64,000 nucleotides of DNA from Candidatus Bipolaricaulota bacterium (GCA_025060415.1 JANXBT010000001.1:395628-459627); one strand, 5' to 3'. Shown: positions 35,439 to 44,612, numbered from the stretch's first letter. A program made the numbers and translations. Notes: a model not told the origin generated them from the letters alone.

Positions 35439-36496
35439 GCCGGCTGGGGCAGGGGCTGCGGCCGCTGGTGGAATCGCTGATCGCCGGCCTCATCGGGCTT
35501 GGGGTTGGCGCCCTCATCATGTGGGCCTGGGGCTACAACCCCTGGCCGGCCTACCGCGTGCTCTTCCAGGAGAGCTTTGGAAGCACCTACGGCCTGGCCG
35601 GCGCCCTGGCCAACGCCACGCCCCTGATCCTCACGGCCCTGGCCTTCGCCATCGGCGCCCGGGCCGGCCTCTTCATCATCGGCGCGGAGGGGATGATGTA
35701 CATGGGCGCCCTGGCCGCCGTGGCCGCCAGCCTCCCCCGCCTCCCCGCCGGGCTCCACCCCCTGGTGAGCCTGGCCCTGGCCGCCCTCGCGGGCCTCCTT
35801 TGGGGCCTGATCCCCGCCCTCCTCCGCGCCTTCCGCGGCGTGCACGAGGTCATCTCCACCATCATGTTCAACTGGCTGGCCCACTTCCTCGCCTTTTACC
35901 TTGTGGCCAACGTGCTGGTGGACCCCGTGCGCGCGGAGAAGACGATCTCGGTGGCGCGCACCGCCCGCCTGCCCCTCCTCCTGCGCGGCACGGACCTCTC
36001 CCTGGGGATCGGGGTGGCCGTGGGGTGCGCCCTCCTTGCGTACCTTTGGCTTTGGCACACGGTGAGCGGGTACGAGGTGCGGGCCGCGGGGGCCAACCCG
36101 GAGGCGGCCCGCTACGCGGGCGTGGCGCCCCGGGCCACGGTGCTGGGGGTGTTCGCGGTGGCGGGGGCCCTGGCGGGGCTGGCGGGCGCGGTGGAGGCCA
36201 TGGGCCGGCCGCCCACCTACGCCGTCTACAGCGGGCTCACGAACCTTGCGGGCTTCGGTTTCGACGGGATCGGGGTGGCCATGATCGGCCGCAACCACCC
36301 CCTCGGCATCCTCCCGGCGGCCGTGTTCTACGGGGGGCTTCAGGCCGGGGCCCGCCTCATGCAGATGTGGGCCAAGGTCCCCTTCGAGGTGGTGCGGGCC
36401 GTGCAGGGGGTGATCGTGCTGGCCCTGGCCCTCCCCGAGCTCCTTCGGATCCTCCGCCGGTTGGGCCTGCTCCGGCGGGTGCGGAGGCACGCATGA
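35435..36496 (+). CDS. Nucleoside ABC transporter permease 1 (YufP-like)
   Basis: 353 residues from GTG 35435 (overlaps the ATPase stop). About eight to ten membrane segments. ATPLILTALAFAIGARAGLF near residue 60, IGAEGMMYMGA, and GANPEAARYAGV near 220 match the BPD_transp_2 permeases of nucleoside importers. The stop overlaps the second permease (ATGA), so the whole transporter is translationally coupled after the ATPase. Confidence 0.92.
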   Translation: MSRLGQGLRPLVESLIAGLIGLGVGALIMWAWGYNPWPAYRVLFQESFGSTYGLAGALANATPLILTALAFAIGARAGLFIIGAEGMMYMGALAAVAASLPRLPAGLHPLVSLALAALAGLLWGLIPALLRAFRGVHEVISTIMFNWLAHFLAFYLVANVLVDPVRAEKTISVARTARLPLLLRGTDLSLGIGVAVGCALLAYLWLWHTVSGYEVRAAGANPEAARYAGVAPRATVLGVFAVAGALAGLAGAVEAMGRPPTYAVYSGLTNLAGFGFDGIGVAMIGRNHPLGILPAAVFYGGLQAGARLMQMWAKVPFEVVRAVQGVIVLALALPELLRILRRLGLLRRVRRHA

Positions 36497-37392
36497 CCTG
36501 GGCGTACTTCTGGAGCCTCCTTTCCATCTCCCTCCACGCCATGGTCCCCATCACCTTGGCCGCCGTGGGCGAGGTGATCGGGGAGTCCGCGGGGCTTTTC
36601 AACATCGGCCTGGAGGGGATCCTCCTCCTTTCCGCGTTCACGGGGACCCTGGGGGCCAAGGCGGGCGGGCCCCTGGCCGGGCTCCTGGCGGGCGTGGCCA
36701 CCGGGCTGGCCGTGGGGTTCGTCTTCGGCCTCATCTGCGCCTTCGGGAAGGGGAACCAGCTCATCGCCGGGGTGGGCCTCAACCTGTTCGCCCTGGGGTT
36801 CGTGGCCTTCGGCCTGCAGGTGTTGGGGTCCCCGGGGTTCCACAAGGTCCCCGACGGGAGCCAGCTCCCGCCGATCCGCACCCCGGTGGGCGCCTTCTCC
36901 CCCCTGATCCCCTTGGCCCTCGCCCTGCCCTTCTTCGTGCACTGGCTTTTGGGGCGGACCCGGGTGGGCCTGCGCCTCAAGGCCGTGGGCGAGAACCCCG
37001 AGGCGGCGGACGTGGCGGGGATCCCCGTGGAGTGGGTGCAGCTTTTGAGCACCATGGCGGGGGCGGCCTTGGCCGGCCTGGCCGGCGCCTACATGTCCGT
37101 GTCCTGGCTGGGCTCCGTGACCAAGGAGATCTCCGCCGGGCGGGGCTTCATCGCCCTGGCCACCGTGGTGTTCTCGGGGCTGCGCCCCCTGCTCGCCCTT
37201 GCTGGGGGCCTCCTGTTCGGCTTCTTCGAGTCGCTGGCCACCTGGATCCAGTCCCTGCCCGGCGTGAAGGAGGTGGTGCCCTGGCAGTTCATCGCCATGA
37301 CCCCCTACGTGGCCACCCTGCTGGTCGTGGCCGGGGTCATCGGCCGGGTGCGGTTCCCCAAGGCCCTGGGCGTGCCCTACCGGCGGGAGTAG
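36493..37392 (+). CDS. Nucleoside ABC transporter permease 2 (YufQ-like)
   Basis: 299 residues, BPD_transp_2 family. HAMVPITLAAVGEVIGESAG opens the first helices, NIGLEGILLLSAF follows near residue 35, and GENPEAADVAGIPVEW near 155 is the conserved loop. It completes the BMP importer. The next gene has its own promoter, so the operon probably ends here. Confidence 0.92.
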   Translation: MTWAYFWSLLSISLHAMVPITLAAVGEVIGESAGLFNIGLEGILLLSAFTGTLGAKAGGPLAGLLAGVATGLAVGFVFGLICAFGKGNQLIAGVGLNLFALGFVAFGLQVLGSPGFHKVPDGSQLPPIRTPVGAFSPLIPLALALPFFVHWLLGRTRVGLRLKAVGENPEAADVAGIPVEWVQLLSTMAGAALAGLAGAYMSVSWLGSVTKEISAGRGFIALATVVFSGLRPLLALAGGLLFGFFESLATWIQSLPGVKEVVPWQFIAMTPYVATLLVVAGVIGRVRFPKALGVPYRRE

Positions 37393-37395
37393 GGG

Positions 37396-37401
37396 TATAA
37401 T
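37396..37401 (+). promoter_or_regulatory. -10 element of the phosphonate-type transporter operon
   Basis: Consensus TATAAT 24 bases before ATG 37426, with no good -35. GGAGGTGAT is a strong ribosome site between them. Confidence 0.6.
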
Positions 37402-37425
37402 GGCTGCACGGGAGGTGATTTTCGG

Positions 37426-38454
37426 ATGAGGCGCATTGCCCTGGTGCTCGTGGGTTTGGCCGCGCTCGGGCTGGGGGGGCTGGCCCAGGCCCTGGGGACC
37501 CCGGAGCGGCCCATCATCATGCTCTTCGTCCCCTCGGTGAAGGTGGACGTGATCATGGAGGTGGGGCCGAAGATCGCGGAGGCCCTCTCCCAGATGACGG
37601 GGTTGGTGATCAAGCCCGTGGTGGCCGCGGATTACGCCGCCTTCATCGAGGCGTTCATCGCCGCCCGGGGCGACACGTTCGGCGTTCCCACCACGGACCA
37701 GTACGTGCGCATCGTGGAGGCCAACCCCGGCGTGCACGCCCGCCTGGCCGCCGTGCGCGCCGGCTACCCCTACTACTTCGCCACCATCTACGCCCTGCGG
37801 GCGAAGGGCTACAAGTCCGTGTACGACCTGCAGGGGAAGGTGTGGGGTTTCGCCCATACCCGCTCCACCTCCGGGTACGTCATCCCCAAGATGTACTTCG
37901 ATCAGCTGGGCCTGACGTTCGCGGAGGAGAAGGCGTTGGGCTCCCACGTGAAGGCCATGATCGCGCTCCTGGAGGGCGACGTGGACTTCTGCACGGGGTA
38001 CGGCTCGCCGCCGCTTCCGCCGGACACCATCGCGGAGGCCCTGAAGGCCGCGGGCTGGCGCTGGGAGTTCGGCATGGACCCGGAGCTCTGGCTGTGGGAC
38101 CGCTGGAACAACGACCTCTACCCGGAGGGCATCCGCGGGCATTGCCGGGACCTGCGCTGGGCCATCGCCACGGAGGTGAAGGTCTACGGCGACATCTGGG
38201 AGCTGGTGCGGAAGGTGGGGATCGTGGACGTGGTGGGGCCGATGCCCAACGACTGCATTGCCTTCAGCGCCGGCTTCCCCAAGGACCTGGAGGACCGGAT
38301 CGTGGAGGCCATCAAGGCCCACATCCGCTCGCCCGAGGGGAACAAGCTCTGGTCGCGGCCGGGCTTCTACGAGTGGTACGACGTGGCGGAGATCGACGAC
38401 TCCTTCTATGACTCGTACCGCAAGCTCGTGGGGCTGCCCATTCCGAAGCGCTGA
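37426..38454 (+). CDS. phnD: Phosphonate-type ABC transporter substrate-binding protein (PhnD-like)
   Basis: 342 residues with a signal peptide (1-23). The family pattern is clear: a variable ligand loop, GDTFGVPTTDQYVRIVEA near residue 85, SVYDLQGKVWGFAHTRSTSGYVIP near residue 128, and later LLEGDVDFCTG near 183. PhnD-type proteins bind phosphonates, phosphite or related oxyanions. No carbon-phosphorus lyase or phosphite dehydrogenase gene lies in this window, so the cargo is open. Three transporter genes follow after a terminator-like hairpin. Confidence 0.85.
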   Translation: MRRIALVLVGLAALGLGGLAQALGTPERPIIMLFVPSVKVDVIMEVGPKIAEALSQMTGLVIKPVVAADYAAFIEAFIAARGDTFGVPTTDQYVRIVEANPGVHARLAAVRAGYPYYFATIYALRAKGYKSVYDLQGKVWGFAHTRSTSGYVIPKMYFDQLGLTFAEEKALGSHVKAMIALLEGDVDFCTGYGSPPLPPDTIAEALKAAGWRWEFGMDPELWLWDRWNNDLYPEGIRGHCRDLRWAIATEVKVYGDIWELVRKVGIVDVVGPMPNDCIAFSAGFPKDLEDRIVEAIKAHIRSPEGNKLWSRPGFYEWYDVAEIDDSFYDSYRKLVGLPIPKR

Positions 38455-38470
38455 GCGGGGGTGAGGGACC

Positions 38471-38500
38471 GGGGGGAGCCCGGCGGCTCCCCCCTTTTTT
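38471..38500 (+). terminator. Terminator-like hairpin between phnD and phnC
   Basis: A ten-base perfect stem (38471-38480 with 38485-38494), loop CGGC, then six T (38495-38500), three bases before phnC ATG. Probably a leaky terminator that sets binding protein above membrane components. Confidence 0.85.
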
Positions 38501-38503
38501 GCT

Positions 38504-39271
38504 ATGGCCCACGTGGTGGTGGAAAACCTCAGCAAGATCTACGAGCGCGGGAAGGTCCGGGCCCTCTGGAACGTGAACTTTTCCGTGGAGAAGGGGGAGT
38601 TCCTCGTGCTCATCGGCCTTTCCGGCTCGGGGAAGTCCACCCTCCTGCGCTGCATCAACCGCCTGGTGGAGCCCACGTCCGGGCGGGTGTTCCTCAACGG
38701 CCTGGAGCTCACGCGGCTTTCCCCGCGGGCCATGCGCCGGGTGCGGCGGCGCATCGGCATGATCTTCCAGCAGTTCAACCTGGTGAAGCGCGCCACGGTC
38801 CTCCAGAACGTCCTCGCCGGGCGGCTTGGCTACACGAGCACCCTGCCCTCCCTGCTGGGCTGGTTCCCCAAGCGGGACATTCAACGGGCCAAGGAGTGCC
38901 TGGAGCGCGTGGGCCTTTTGGACAAGATGTACGTGCGGGCCGACCAGCTCTCCGGGGGCCAGCAGCAGCGGGTGGGCATCGCCCGAGCCCTCATGCAGGA
39001 GCCCGAGCTGCTCCTTGCGGATGAGCCCGTCTCCGCCCTGGACCCCGCCACCTCCCACTCCGTGATGCAATACATCGAACAGATCAACAAGGAGGACGGG
39101 GTGACGGTCATCGCCAGCCTGCACTTCCTCTCCCTGGCCCGGCGGTACGGGCAGCGGATCCTCGCCCTGCGCGCGGGCGAGGTGGTGTTCGACGGCCCAC
39201 CCGAGGCCATCGACGACCGGAAGTTCAAGGAAATCTACGGGGAAGAGGCCGAGGAAGTGGAGATCCGGTGA
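38504..39271 (+). CDS. phnC: Phosphonate-type ABC transporter ATPase
   Basis: 255 residues. Walker A is [20 protein letters not shown] near residue 38, the Q loop is [20 protein letters not shown] (a PhnC hallmark), the signature is [15 protein letters not shown] near 148, and Walker B is [12 protein letters not shown]. The [15 protein letters not shown] segment is also PhnC-like. It follows the hairpin after phnD and overlaps phnE1 by four bases. Confidence 0.93.
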   Translation: MAHVVVENLSKIYERGKVRALWNVNFSVEKGEFLVLIGLSGSGKSTLLRCINRLVEPTSGRVFLNGLELTRLSPRAMRRVRRRIGMIFQQFNLVKRATVLQNVLAGRLGYTSTLPSLLGWFPKRDIQRAKECLERVGLLDKMYVRADQLSGGQQQRVGIARALMQEPELLLADEPVSALDPATSHSVMQYIEQINKEDGVTVIASLHFLSLARRYGQRILALRAGEVVFDGPPEAIDDRKFKEIYGEEAEEVEIR

Positions 39272-40500
39272 AGCTCCTACGCGCCCGCGCCCTCGCGTTC
39301 CTCCTGGACCTCCTGGTTTGGGCCTACCTCCTCTACAGCGGGTTCACCCTCTACTACCTGTCCGCCCTGTGGAGCCCCTGGCGGCCCGAGGAGAAGCTGG
39401 TGTGGCCGGCGCTCTCCCCCTGGGCGTGGGCCGTGGTCCTTGTAGGCCTTGGGGAGGCGGTCCTCCTCACCCAGGCCTTCGGCCCCAGCCTGGGGCAGCG
39501 CTTGATGGGCGTGCACCTCGTGGCCGAGGACGGCGCGCCCCCCAAGCTCGCCGCGCGCCTGGCCTACTTCGGCTTTTCCCACCTGGCCCTGGCCACGTTG
39601 GGCCTGGGCAGCGTGCTGCACCCCCAGCGCCCCTGGCACGAGCGCTGGGCGGGCGTGCGCCTGGAGCCCTTGCCGCCCCCCAGCAGTGCCGTCCGGCGCC
39701 CCCCGTGGTACCGCACCGCGTACGGCCTCACCGCCCTGCTTGTGGCCCTGGCCACGCTGGCCGTGGGGTGGCGGCTGACGGAGGTGGACCTGCGCCGGCT
39801 GGTGTACGACGCCTCCAAGTCCCTGCGCATCTGGTACGGCCTGATCGGCCCGGACTTTCGCTACCTCCTGGCCCCGGACCCGCGCATCAAGCTCTCCCTG
39901 GTGGATGGGTTGGTCCAATCCCTGTACATGGCGCTCCTGGCCACGGTGGCCGGGACCGTGGCCGCCTTCCCCCTGAGCTTCCTTGGGGCGCGGAACGTCG
40001 CGGCGCGCCACCCCGTGGGCTGGGCGATCTACGCCCTCACCCGCGGCTTTTTCAACGTGGTGCGCTCGGTGGAGACGGTGTTCTGGGCGGCGATCTTTGC
40101 CATTTGGCTGGGCTGGGGTCCCTTCGCCGGGGCCACCGCCCTGTTCGTGCACACCGTGGCCGCGCTGGGCAAGCTCTTCTCGGAGCAGGTGGAGCACATC
40201 GACCCCGGCCCGGTGGAGGCCGTCACGGCCACGGGCGCCAACCTCCTGCAGGTGGTGCGCTACGCCGTGGTCCCCCAGGTCCTCCCCCAGTACCTGGCCT
40301 TCGCCATCTACCGCTGGGACATCAACCTGCGCATGGCGGTGGTGGTGGCGCTGGTGGGCGGGGGTGGCATCGGCCGCCACCTCTTCGAGTACAAGGACGA
40401 CCTGCGCTGGAGCCTGGTGGGCGCCGTCATCCTCCTGTTCATGCTCACCGTGTGGGTGATGGATTACCTGTCCGGGTGGATTCGGGAGAAGATCGTCTGA
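39268..40500 (+). CDS. phnE: PhnE-type permease with N-terminal RDD-like membrane domain (first copy)
   Basis: 410 residues against about 260-290 for a normal PhnE. Residues ~1-135 are RDD-like: LRARALAFLLDLL (Arg and first Asp), then GQRLMGVHLVAEDGAPP and HPQRPWHERWAGVRLEP, a layout typical of RDD proteins although the last Asp is replaced. Residues ~150-410 are a full PhnE permease: FFNVVRSVETVFWAAIFAIW, GPVEAVTATGANLLQVVRY (the ATPase-contact loop), YRWDINLRMAVVVALVGGGG. GTG 39268 overlaps phnC. There is no stop or frameshift at the junction, so the fusion is real in this sequence. Confidence 0.88.
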   Translation: MKLLRARALAFLLDLLVWAYLLYSGFTLYYLSALWSPWRPEEKLVWPALSPWAWAVVLVGLGEAVLLTQAFGPSLGQRLMGVHLVAEDGAPPKLAARLAYFGFSHLALATLGLGSVLHPQRPWHERWAGVRLEPLPPPSSAVRRPPWYRTAYGLTALLVALATLAVGWRLTEVDLRRLVYDASKSLRIWYGLIGPDFRYLLAPDPRIKLSLVDGLVQSLYMALLATVAGTVAAFPLSFLGARNVAARHPVGWAIYALTRGFFNVVRSVETVFWAAIFAIWLGWGPFAGATALFVHTVAALGKLFSEQVEHIDPGPVEAVTATGANLLQVVRYAVVPQVLPQYLAFAIYRWDINLRMAVVVALVGGGGIGRHLFEYKDDLRWSLVGAVILLFMLTVWVMDYLSGWIREKIV

Positions 40501-40501
40501 G

Positions 40502-41806
40502 ATGAAGCGCTTTTGGGCCAAGATCCGCGCCGGGGTGTGGGCGGGTGCTGCGGCCCTCCGCCGGAGGGCGACGGCGCTCTGGGAGGCCGGGCGGGGGTTC
40601 CTCCGGGCCTATGGGTGGCCCCCGCTCCGGCGGGCGGCGGAGTTCCTGCTGGCCTGGCTCAAGGCCCTGCGGATCCGCGTCCTCCCCCCGCTTCTGGACC
40701 TGGTGTTCTTGGGCTATCTATGGCTGGCCACCAGCATCGCCGTGAGCTTTGCCGCCACCGGGCGCGTGGCTTACACCCTCCTCTCCTGGGAGTGGTTCGT
40801 GCTCGTGGTGGGGGTGACCGGGGCCCTCTGGTCCGCCTGGGACCAGACCCTGGGCCTGAAGGTGGTGCGGCATCGCCTGTCCCCCGCTTCCCCGGGGATG
40901 CGCCTCCTTTACGCCCTGTTTTGGCCCCTCTTCCCCCTCACCCTGGTCACCGCCCTAGTGGATCGGGAGGGCCGTTCGCCCGCGGAGTGGTTCACGGACC
41001 TGCGGCTGGTGGAGGCGGGGGAGGCCCGTCCTCGCCGCTGGTACCGCTCGCCCACGGGCTGGCTGGCCGTGCTGGGCCTGGGGGTCAGCCTGGCGGCGGC
41101 GGTGGCCGTCACGCGCGTGGACCTGCGCGCCTTTGTGACGCGGTTCGAGAAGACCCTGAAGTTCTGGCGGGCGATCTTCTCCCCCGCGTGGGACCAGGCG
41201 GGCCTGGGGCTGAAGCTTTTGGTGGAAACCCTGTTCATGGCCGTGGTGGCCACGGCCTTCGCCGTCCCCGTGGCGGCGGCCCTCTCCTTTTTGGCCGCGC
41301 GCAACCTCATGCGCGGCCCCCTCCCCCGCCTCCTCTACACCGTCCTGCGGGTCACGGGGAGCTTCACCCGCTCCATCGACGCCATCATCTGGGCCATCAT
41401 CTTCGCGGTGTGGGTGGGCACGGGCTCCTTCGCCGGGGTCCTCGCCCTGTTCGTGCACTCCGTGGTGGACCTCATGAAGCTCTATGCGGAGCAGATCGAG
41501 GCCATCGACCCCGGCCCGGTGGAGGCCATCACCGCCACCGGGGCCAACCGCCTCCAGGTCCTCCGCTACGGCGTCATCCCCCAGATCATCAACCCCTTCA
41601 TCTCCTTCACCCTGTACCGGTGGGACATCAACGTGCGCATGGCCACGGTGGTGGGCCTGGTGGGCGGAGGGGGGATCGGGTTCCGCCTCGCTTGGTACCT
41701 GGGCGCCTACGCCTTCTCCGAGGCCACCATGCTCACCCTGCTCATCGTGCTCATGGTGTGGTCCATCGACTGGCTCTCCGCGCGGATCCGGGAGAAGCTC
41801 GCCTAA
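40502..41806 (+). CDS. phnE: PhnE-type permease with N-terminal RDD-like membrane domain (second copy)
   Basis: 434 residues, parallel to the preceding gene. A basic N-terminal ~50 residues, then an RDD-like segment (about 55-175: LRIRVLPPLLDLVFLGYLWL, WDQTLGLKVVRHRLSP, SPAEWFTDLRLVEAGE), then a PhnE domain (GSFTRSIDAIIWAIIFAVWV, GPVEAITATGANRLQVLRYG, YRWDINVRMATVVGLVGGGG). It likely forms a heterodimer with the first copy. Having two different PhnE genes is common, but both carrying this extra domain is not something I know as usual. Its stop overlaps the patatin start by one base. Confidence 0.88.
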   Translation: MKRFWAKIRAGVWAGAAALRRRATALWEAGRGFLRAYGWPPLRRAAEFLLAWLKALRIRVLPPLLDLVFLGYLWLATSIAVSFAATGRVAYTLLSWEWFVLVVGVTGALWSAWDQTLGLKVVRHRLSPASPGMRLLYALFWPLFPLTLVTALVDREGRSPAEWFTDLRLVEAGEARPRRWYRSPTGWLAVLGLGVSLAAAVAVTRVDLRAFVTRFEKTLKFWRAIFSPAWDQAGLGLKLLVETLFMAVVATAFAVPVAAALSFLAARNLMRGPLPRLLYTVLRVTGSFTRSIDAIIWAIIFAVWVGTGSFAGVLALFVHSVVDLMKLYAEQIEAIDPGPVEAITATGANRLQVLRYGVIPQIINPFISFTLYRWDINVRMATVVGLVGGGGIGFRLAWYLGAYAFSEATMLTLLIVLMVWSIDWLSARIREKLA

Positions 41807-42636
41807 TGTTCGCGTTGGTGCTGGGCGGGGGCGGGGCCCGGGGGCTGGCGCACCTTGGGTTCCTTTTGGAGCTGGAGGAGCACGGGTTGCGCCCCCAGCT
41901 TGTGGCCGGGACCTCCATGGGCGCCATCGTCGGGGGCTTCTACTGCGCCGGCCAAGACCTCGCCAAAACCTGCCGCGTCCTCGCCCACCTCGACCTCTTC
42001 TCGTTTTTTGGCCTTCCCCGCAGCTACCGCGCGGTGGTGGAGCAGGCCGCGGTTGCCAGCCTCCTGGAGAAGCTCCGGGGCCGGCCGTGGTGGGAGCTCA
42101 CCGCCCAGCGGAACGCGCGGTTCCTCGCGTTCCTGCGGCTGTTCACCAAGGGGCAACGCTTCGAGGAGCTTTCCCCGCCCCTTGTGGCCGTGGCCTGCGA
42201 TCTCCACCGCGGGGAGGAGGTGCGCTTGAGCGTGGGCCCCGCCTATTTGGGGATCGGGGCCAGCGCCGCCCTGCCCGGGCTTTTGGGGCCCATCCGCTGG
42301 CGCGACCGCTGGCTCATCGACGGCGGCGTGGTCAACAACCTCCCCATCGAGGCGGTGGCCGACCGGGCGGAGCGCGTCGTGGCGGTGGACGTGGCCGCCC
42401 CCTTGGGCCCCCCGCCCACCACCCTCGTGGAGGTGGTCCTGCGCGCCTACGACATCACCTCCCGTGCCCTGCAGGAGCACCAAATCGCCCGGGCCCGGGA
42501 GCGCTTGGGCGAGCGGCTCCTCCTGGTGCGACCGGAGCTCCCCTCCCTTGGCCTTTTGGACTTCCACCGCCTGCCCGAGGCGGTGGAGGCGGGGCGCGCG
42601 GCCGCGCAAGCTGTCCTTTCCGAGCTACGGGCTTAG
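41806..42636 (+). CDS. Patatin-like phospholipase (RssA/NTE-like)
   Basis: 276 residues. Motifs are GGGGARGLAHLG (oxyanion hole), GTSMGAIVGG (nucleophile Ser in GxSxG) and DGGVVNNLPIEA (catalytic Asp). The size and simple domain match the bacterial RssA group of serine acyl hydrolases that act on membrane lipids. TAATG overlap with phnE2 makes it the last gene of the phosphonate-type operon. Whether it serves that transporter is unknown. The 3' end overlaps convergent tlyA by 12 bases. Confidence 0.9.
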   Translation: MFALVLGGGGARGLAHLGFLLELEEHGLRPQLVAGTSMGAIVGGFYCAGQDLAKTCRVLAHLDLFSFFGLPRSYRAVVEQAAVASLLEKLRGRPWWELTAQRNARFLAFLRLFTKGQRFEELSPPLVAVACDLHRGEEVRLSVGPAYLGIGASAALPGLLGPIRWRDRWLIDGGVVNNLPIEAVADRAERVVAVDVAAPLGPPPTTLVEVVLRAYDITSRALQEHQIARARERLGERLLLVRPELPSLGLLDFHRLPEAVEAGRAAAQAVLSELRA

Positions 42637-43410
42637 GCCCAGCTCCGCCCAGGGCAGGGGGCGGTCCTCGCCCGCCCGGGGCACCACGTGCAGGAAGAAC
42701 TCTCGGTTGCCCTCCGGCCCCAAGAGGGGGCTGGCCAGCGCGTTCACCACGGACCAGCCCAGCTCCTTGCGGACGAAGCGCGCGAGCTCCTCTAGGACCC
42801 TGCGATGGACCTGGGGATCGCGCACCACGCCCCGCCGCACCTGCGCCCGGCCGGCCTCAAACTGGGGCTTCACCAGGGGCACCACGTCGCCCTCCGCCCG
42901 CACGAGCCCCCGCAGCCGCGGGAGGATGAGGCGGAGGGAGATGAACGACACGTCCAGGGTGGCGAGGTCCACGGGTTCGCCGACGTCCTCGAAGCGCAGG
43001 AAGCGGGCGTTGAGGCCCTCCTTGACCACCACCCGGGGGTCCTGGCGGAGCTTCCAGTGCAGCTGGCCCCGCCCTACGTCCACGGCGTAGACCCGGGCCG
43101 CGCCGTGCTGGAGGAGGCAGTCCGTGAACCCGCCCGTGGAGGCCCCGATGTCCAGGCAAACCTTGCCCCGGGGGTCGAGGCGGAAGGCTTGCAGGGCGGC
43201 CTCCAGCTTCTCCCCGCCCCGGGACACGTACTTGGGCGGGGCCAGGACCTCCAGGTGGGCGGTGCGGTCGACGAGCGCGCCGGGCTTGCCCGCGGGGGCG
43301 CCGTTCACCCGCACCCGGCCGGCCAGGATCAGGGCCTGGGCCTTGGCCCGGGAGGGGGCCAACCCCCGTTCCACAAGGAGGAGGTCCAGGCGCGCCTTCC
43401 CCGCCCTCAT
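42625..43410 (-). CDS. tlyA: TlyA-family rRNA methyltransferase (hemolysin A-like)
   Basis: 261 residues from ATG 43410 (overlaps the aminotransferase stop, ATGA). An N-terminal S4 RNA-binding domain (LDLLLVERGLAPSRAKAQALILAGRV) precedes an FtsJ-type methyltransferase: YVSRGGEKLEAAL, CLDIGASTGGFTDCLLQHGA (SAM loop), LDVSFISLRLILP, and VPLVKPQFEAGR. TlyA 2'-O-methylates rRNA in characterised cases. The haemolysin name is historical. Confidence 0.92.
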   Translation of the reverse strand: MRAGKARLDLLLVERGLAPSRAKAQALILAGRVRVNGAPAGKPGALVDRTAHLEVLAPPKYVSRGGEKLEAALQAFRLDPRGKVCLDIGASTGGFTDCLLQHGAARVYAVDVGRGQLHWKLRQDPRVVVKEGLNARFLRFEDVGEPVDLATLDVSFISLRLILPRLRGLVRAEGDVVPLVKPQFEAGRAQVRRGVVRDPQVHRRVLEELARFVRKELGWSVVNALASPLLGPEGNREFFLHVVPRAGEDRPLPWAELGLSP

Positions 43411-44612
43411 CGCCGGGCCAGGGCGGCGGTGTAGAGGGCGAGCCCGTCCGCGAGGATGGCGCAGGCCCGGCGCAGGTCCTCCACGTTGAGCACGTACGCG
43501 CCGCGCACCTCGTCGTGGCCCCGGCCCGGGGTGGCATAAAAGCCCGCCCCCGGCGCGAACATCACCGTCTCCTGCCCCGGGTACTCCGTGAGCATCCAGC
43601 GGATGAAGTCCTCGCTGTCCTGGACCGGGAGCCCGAACATCACGTAGAAGGCGCCCTCGGGCTTGCGGAAGGTGACCCCGGGGATGCGCCGCAGCTCCTC
43701 GCAGAACACCTCCCGGCGGATCCGGTACTCCTCGATCATCTGGGCCACGACCGCGTGGCGTTGGGGGTCCCTCATGAAGGCCACGAACCCCAGCTGCTCG
43801 AAGGTGGGGGCGGAAAGGCGGATGGTGGCGCACTTGTAGGCTGCGGCCATCACCTCCCGGTTGCGCGATATGAGCATCCCGATGCGCGCCCCGCAGGCGG
43901 AGAGCCGCTTGGAGATGGAGTCCACGAGGATCACCCGGTCCGCGGCCTCCGGATAGGAAAGGAGGCTTTTGTGCCGGCCCTCGTACACGAACTCCCGGTA
44001 CACCTCGTCGGCGATGAGGAAGAGGTCGTATTTCAGGGCCAAGTCCACCAGCATATCCAGCTCCCGCTCGGTGTACACCACGCCCGTGGGGTTGGCCGGG
44101 TTGGAAAAGAGGATGGCCTTGGTGCCGCGGGTGAGGCGGGCCTCGATCTCCTGGCGCGGCGGGAGGTGGAACCCCTCCTCGCGGAAGGTGGTGAGGGGCA
44201 GGATTTCCACGTTGGTGAGCCGCGCGTACCCCAGGTAGTTGGGGTAGAAGGGCTCGGGGACGAGGACCTGGTCCCCAGGGTCGCAGGTGACGGTGAGGGC
44301 GAAGGTGATGGCCTCGGAGCCGCCGATGGTGATGAGGATGTTTTCGGAGGACAAGGGGAAGCCCAGCTCGGCGTAGTAGGCCCGCGCGGCCTCGAGGGCC
44401 TCGGGGATCCCCGGGGAGGGCGCGTAGTCCAGCACCGCGATCTTGGCCTCGCGGATGCCGCGCATGAACGCCTCCGGGGTAGGGATGTCGGGCTGGCCGA
44501 TGTTGAGGTGGTAAACCTTTTTGCCCTTGCGCTTGGCCTCCACGGCCAACGGATAAAGGCGCCGGATGGGCGAAGCCGGGGCCGCTTGGCTGCGCGCCGA
44601 TATGCTAGGCAT
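43407..44612 (-). CDS. Class I PLP-dependent aminotransferase
   Basis: 401 residues, fold type I. HLNIGQPDIPTPE near residue 35, SNPANPTGVVYT near 170 (Asn that contacts PLP), LFLIADEVYREFVYEG near 195, and the PLP lysine in SISKRLSACGARIG near 233. It groups with aspartate/alanine-type aminotransferases, but the amino acid is not decided by these motifs. It overlaps the upstream metallo-hydrolase gene by eight bases and downstream tlyA by four, so all are in one transcript. Confidence 0.9.
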   Translation of the reverse strand: MPSISARSQAAPASPIRRLYPLAVEAKRKGKKVYHLNIGQPDIPTPEAFMRGIREAKIAVLDYAPSPGIPEALEAARAYYAELGFPLSSENILITIGGSEAITFALTVTCDPGDQVLVPEPFYPNYLGYARLTNVEILPLTTFREEGFHLPPRQEIEARLTRGTKAILFSNPANPTGVVYTERELDMLVDLALKYDLFLIADEVYREFVYEGRHKSLLSYPEAADRVILVDSISKRLSACGARIGMLISRNREVMAAAYKCATIRLSAPTFEQLGFVAFMRDPQRHAVVAQMIEEYRIRREVFCEELRRIPGVTFRKPEGAFYVMFGLPVQDSEDFIRWMLTEYPGQETVMFAPGAGFYATPGRGHDEVRGAYVLNVEDLRRACAILADGLALYTAALARR

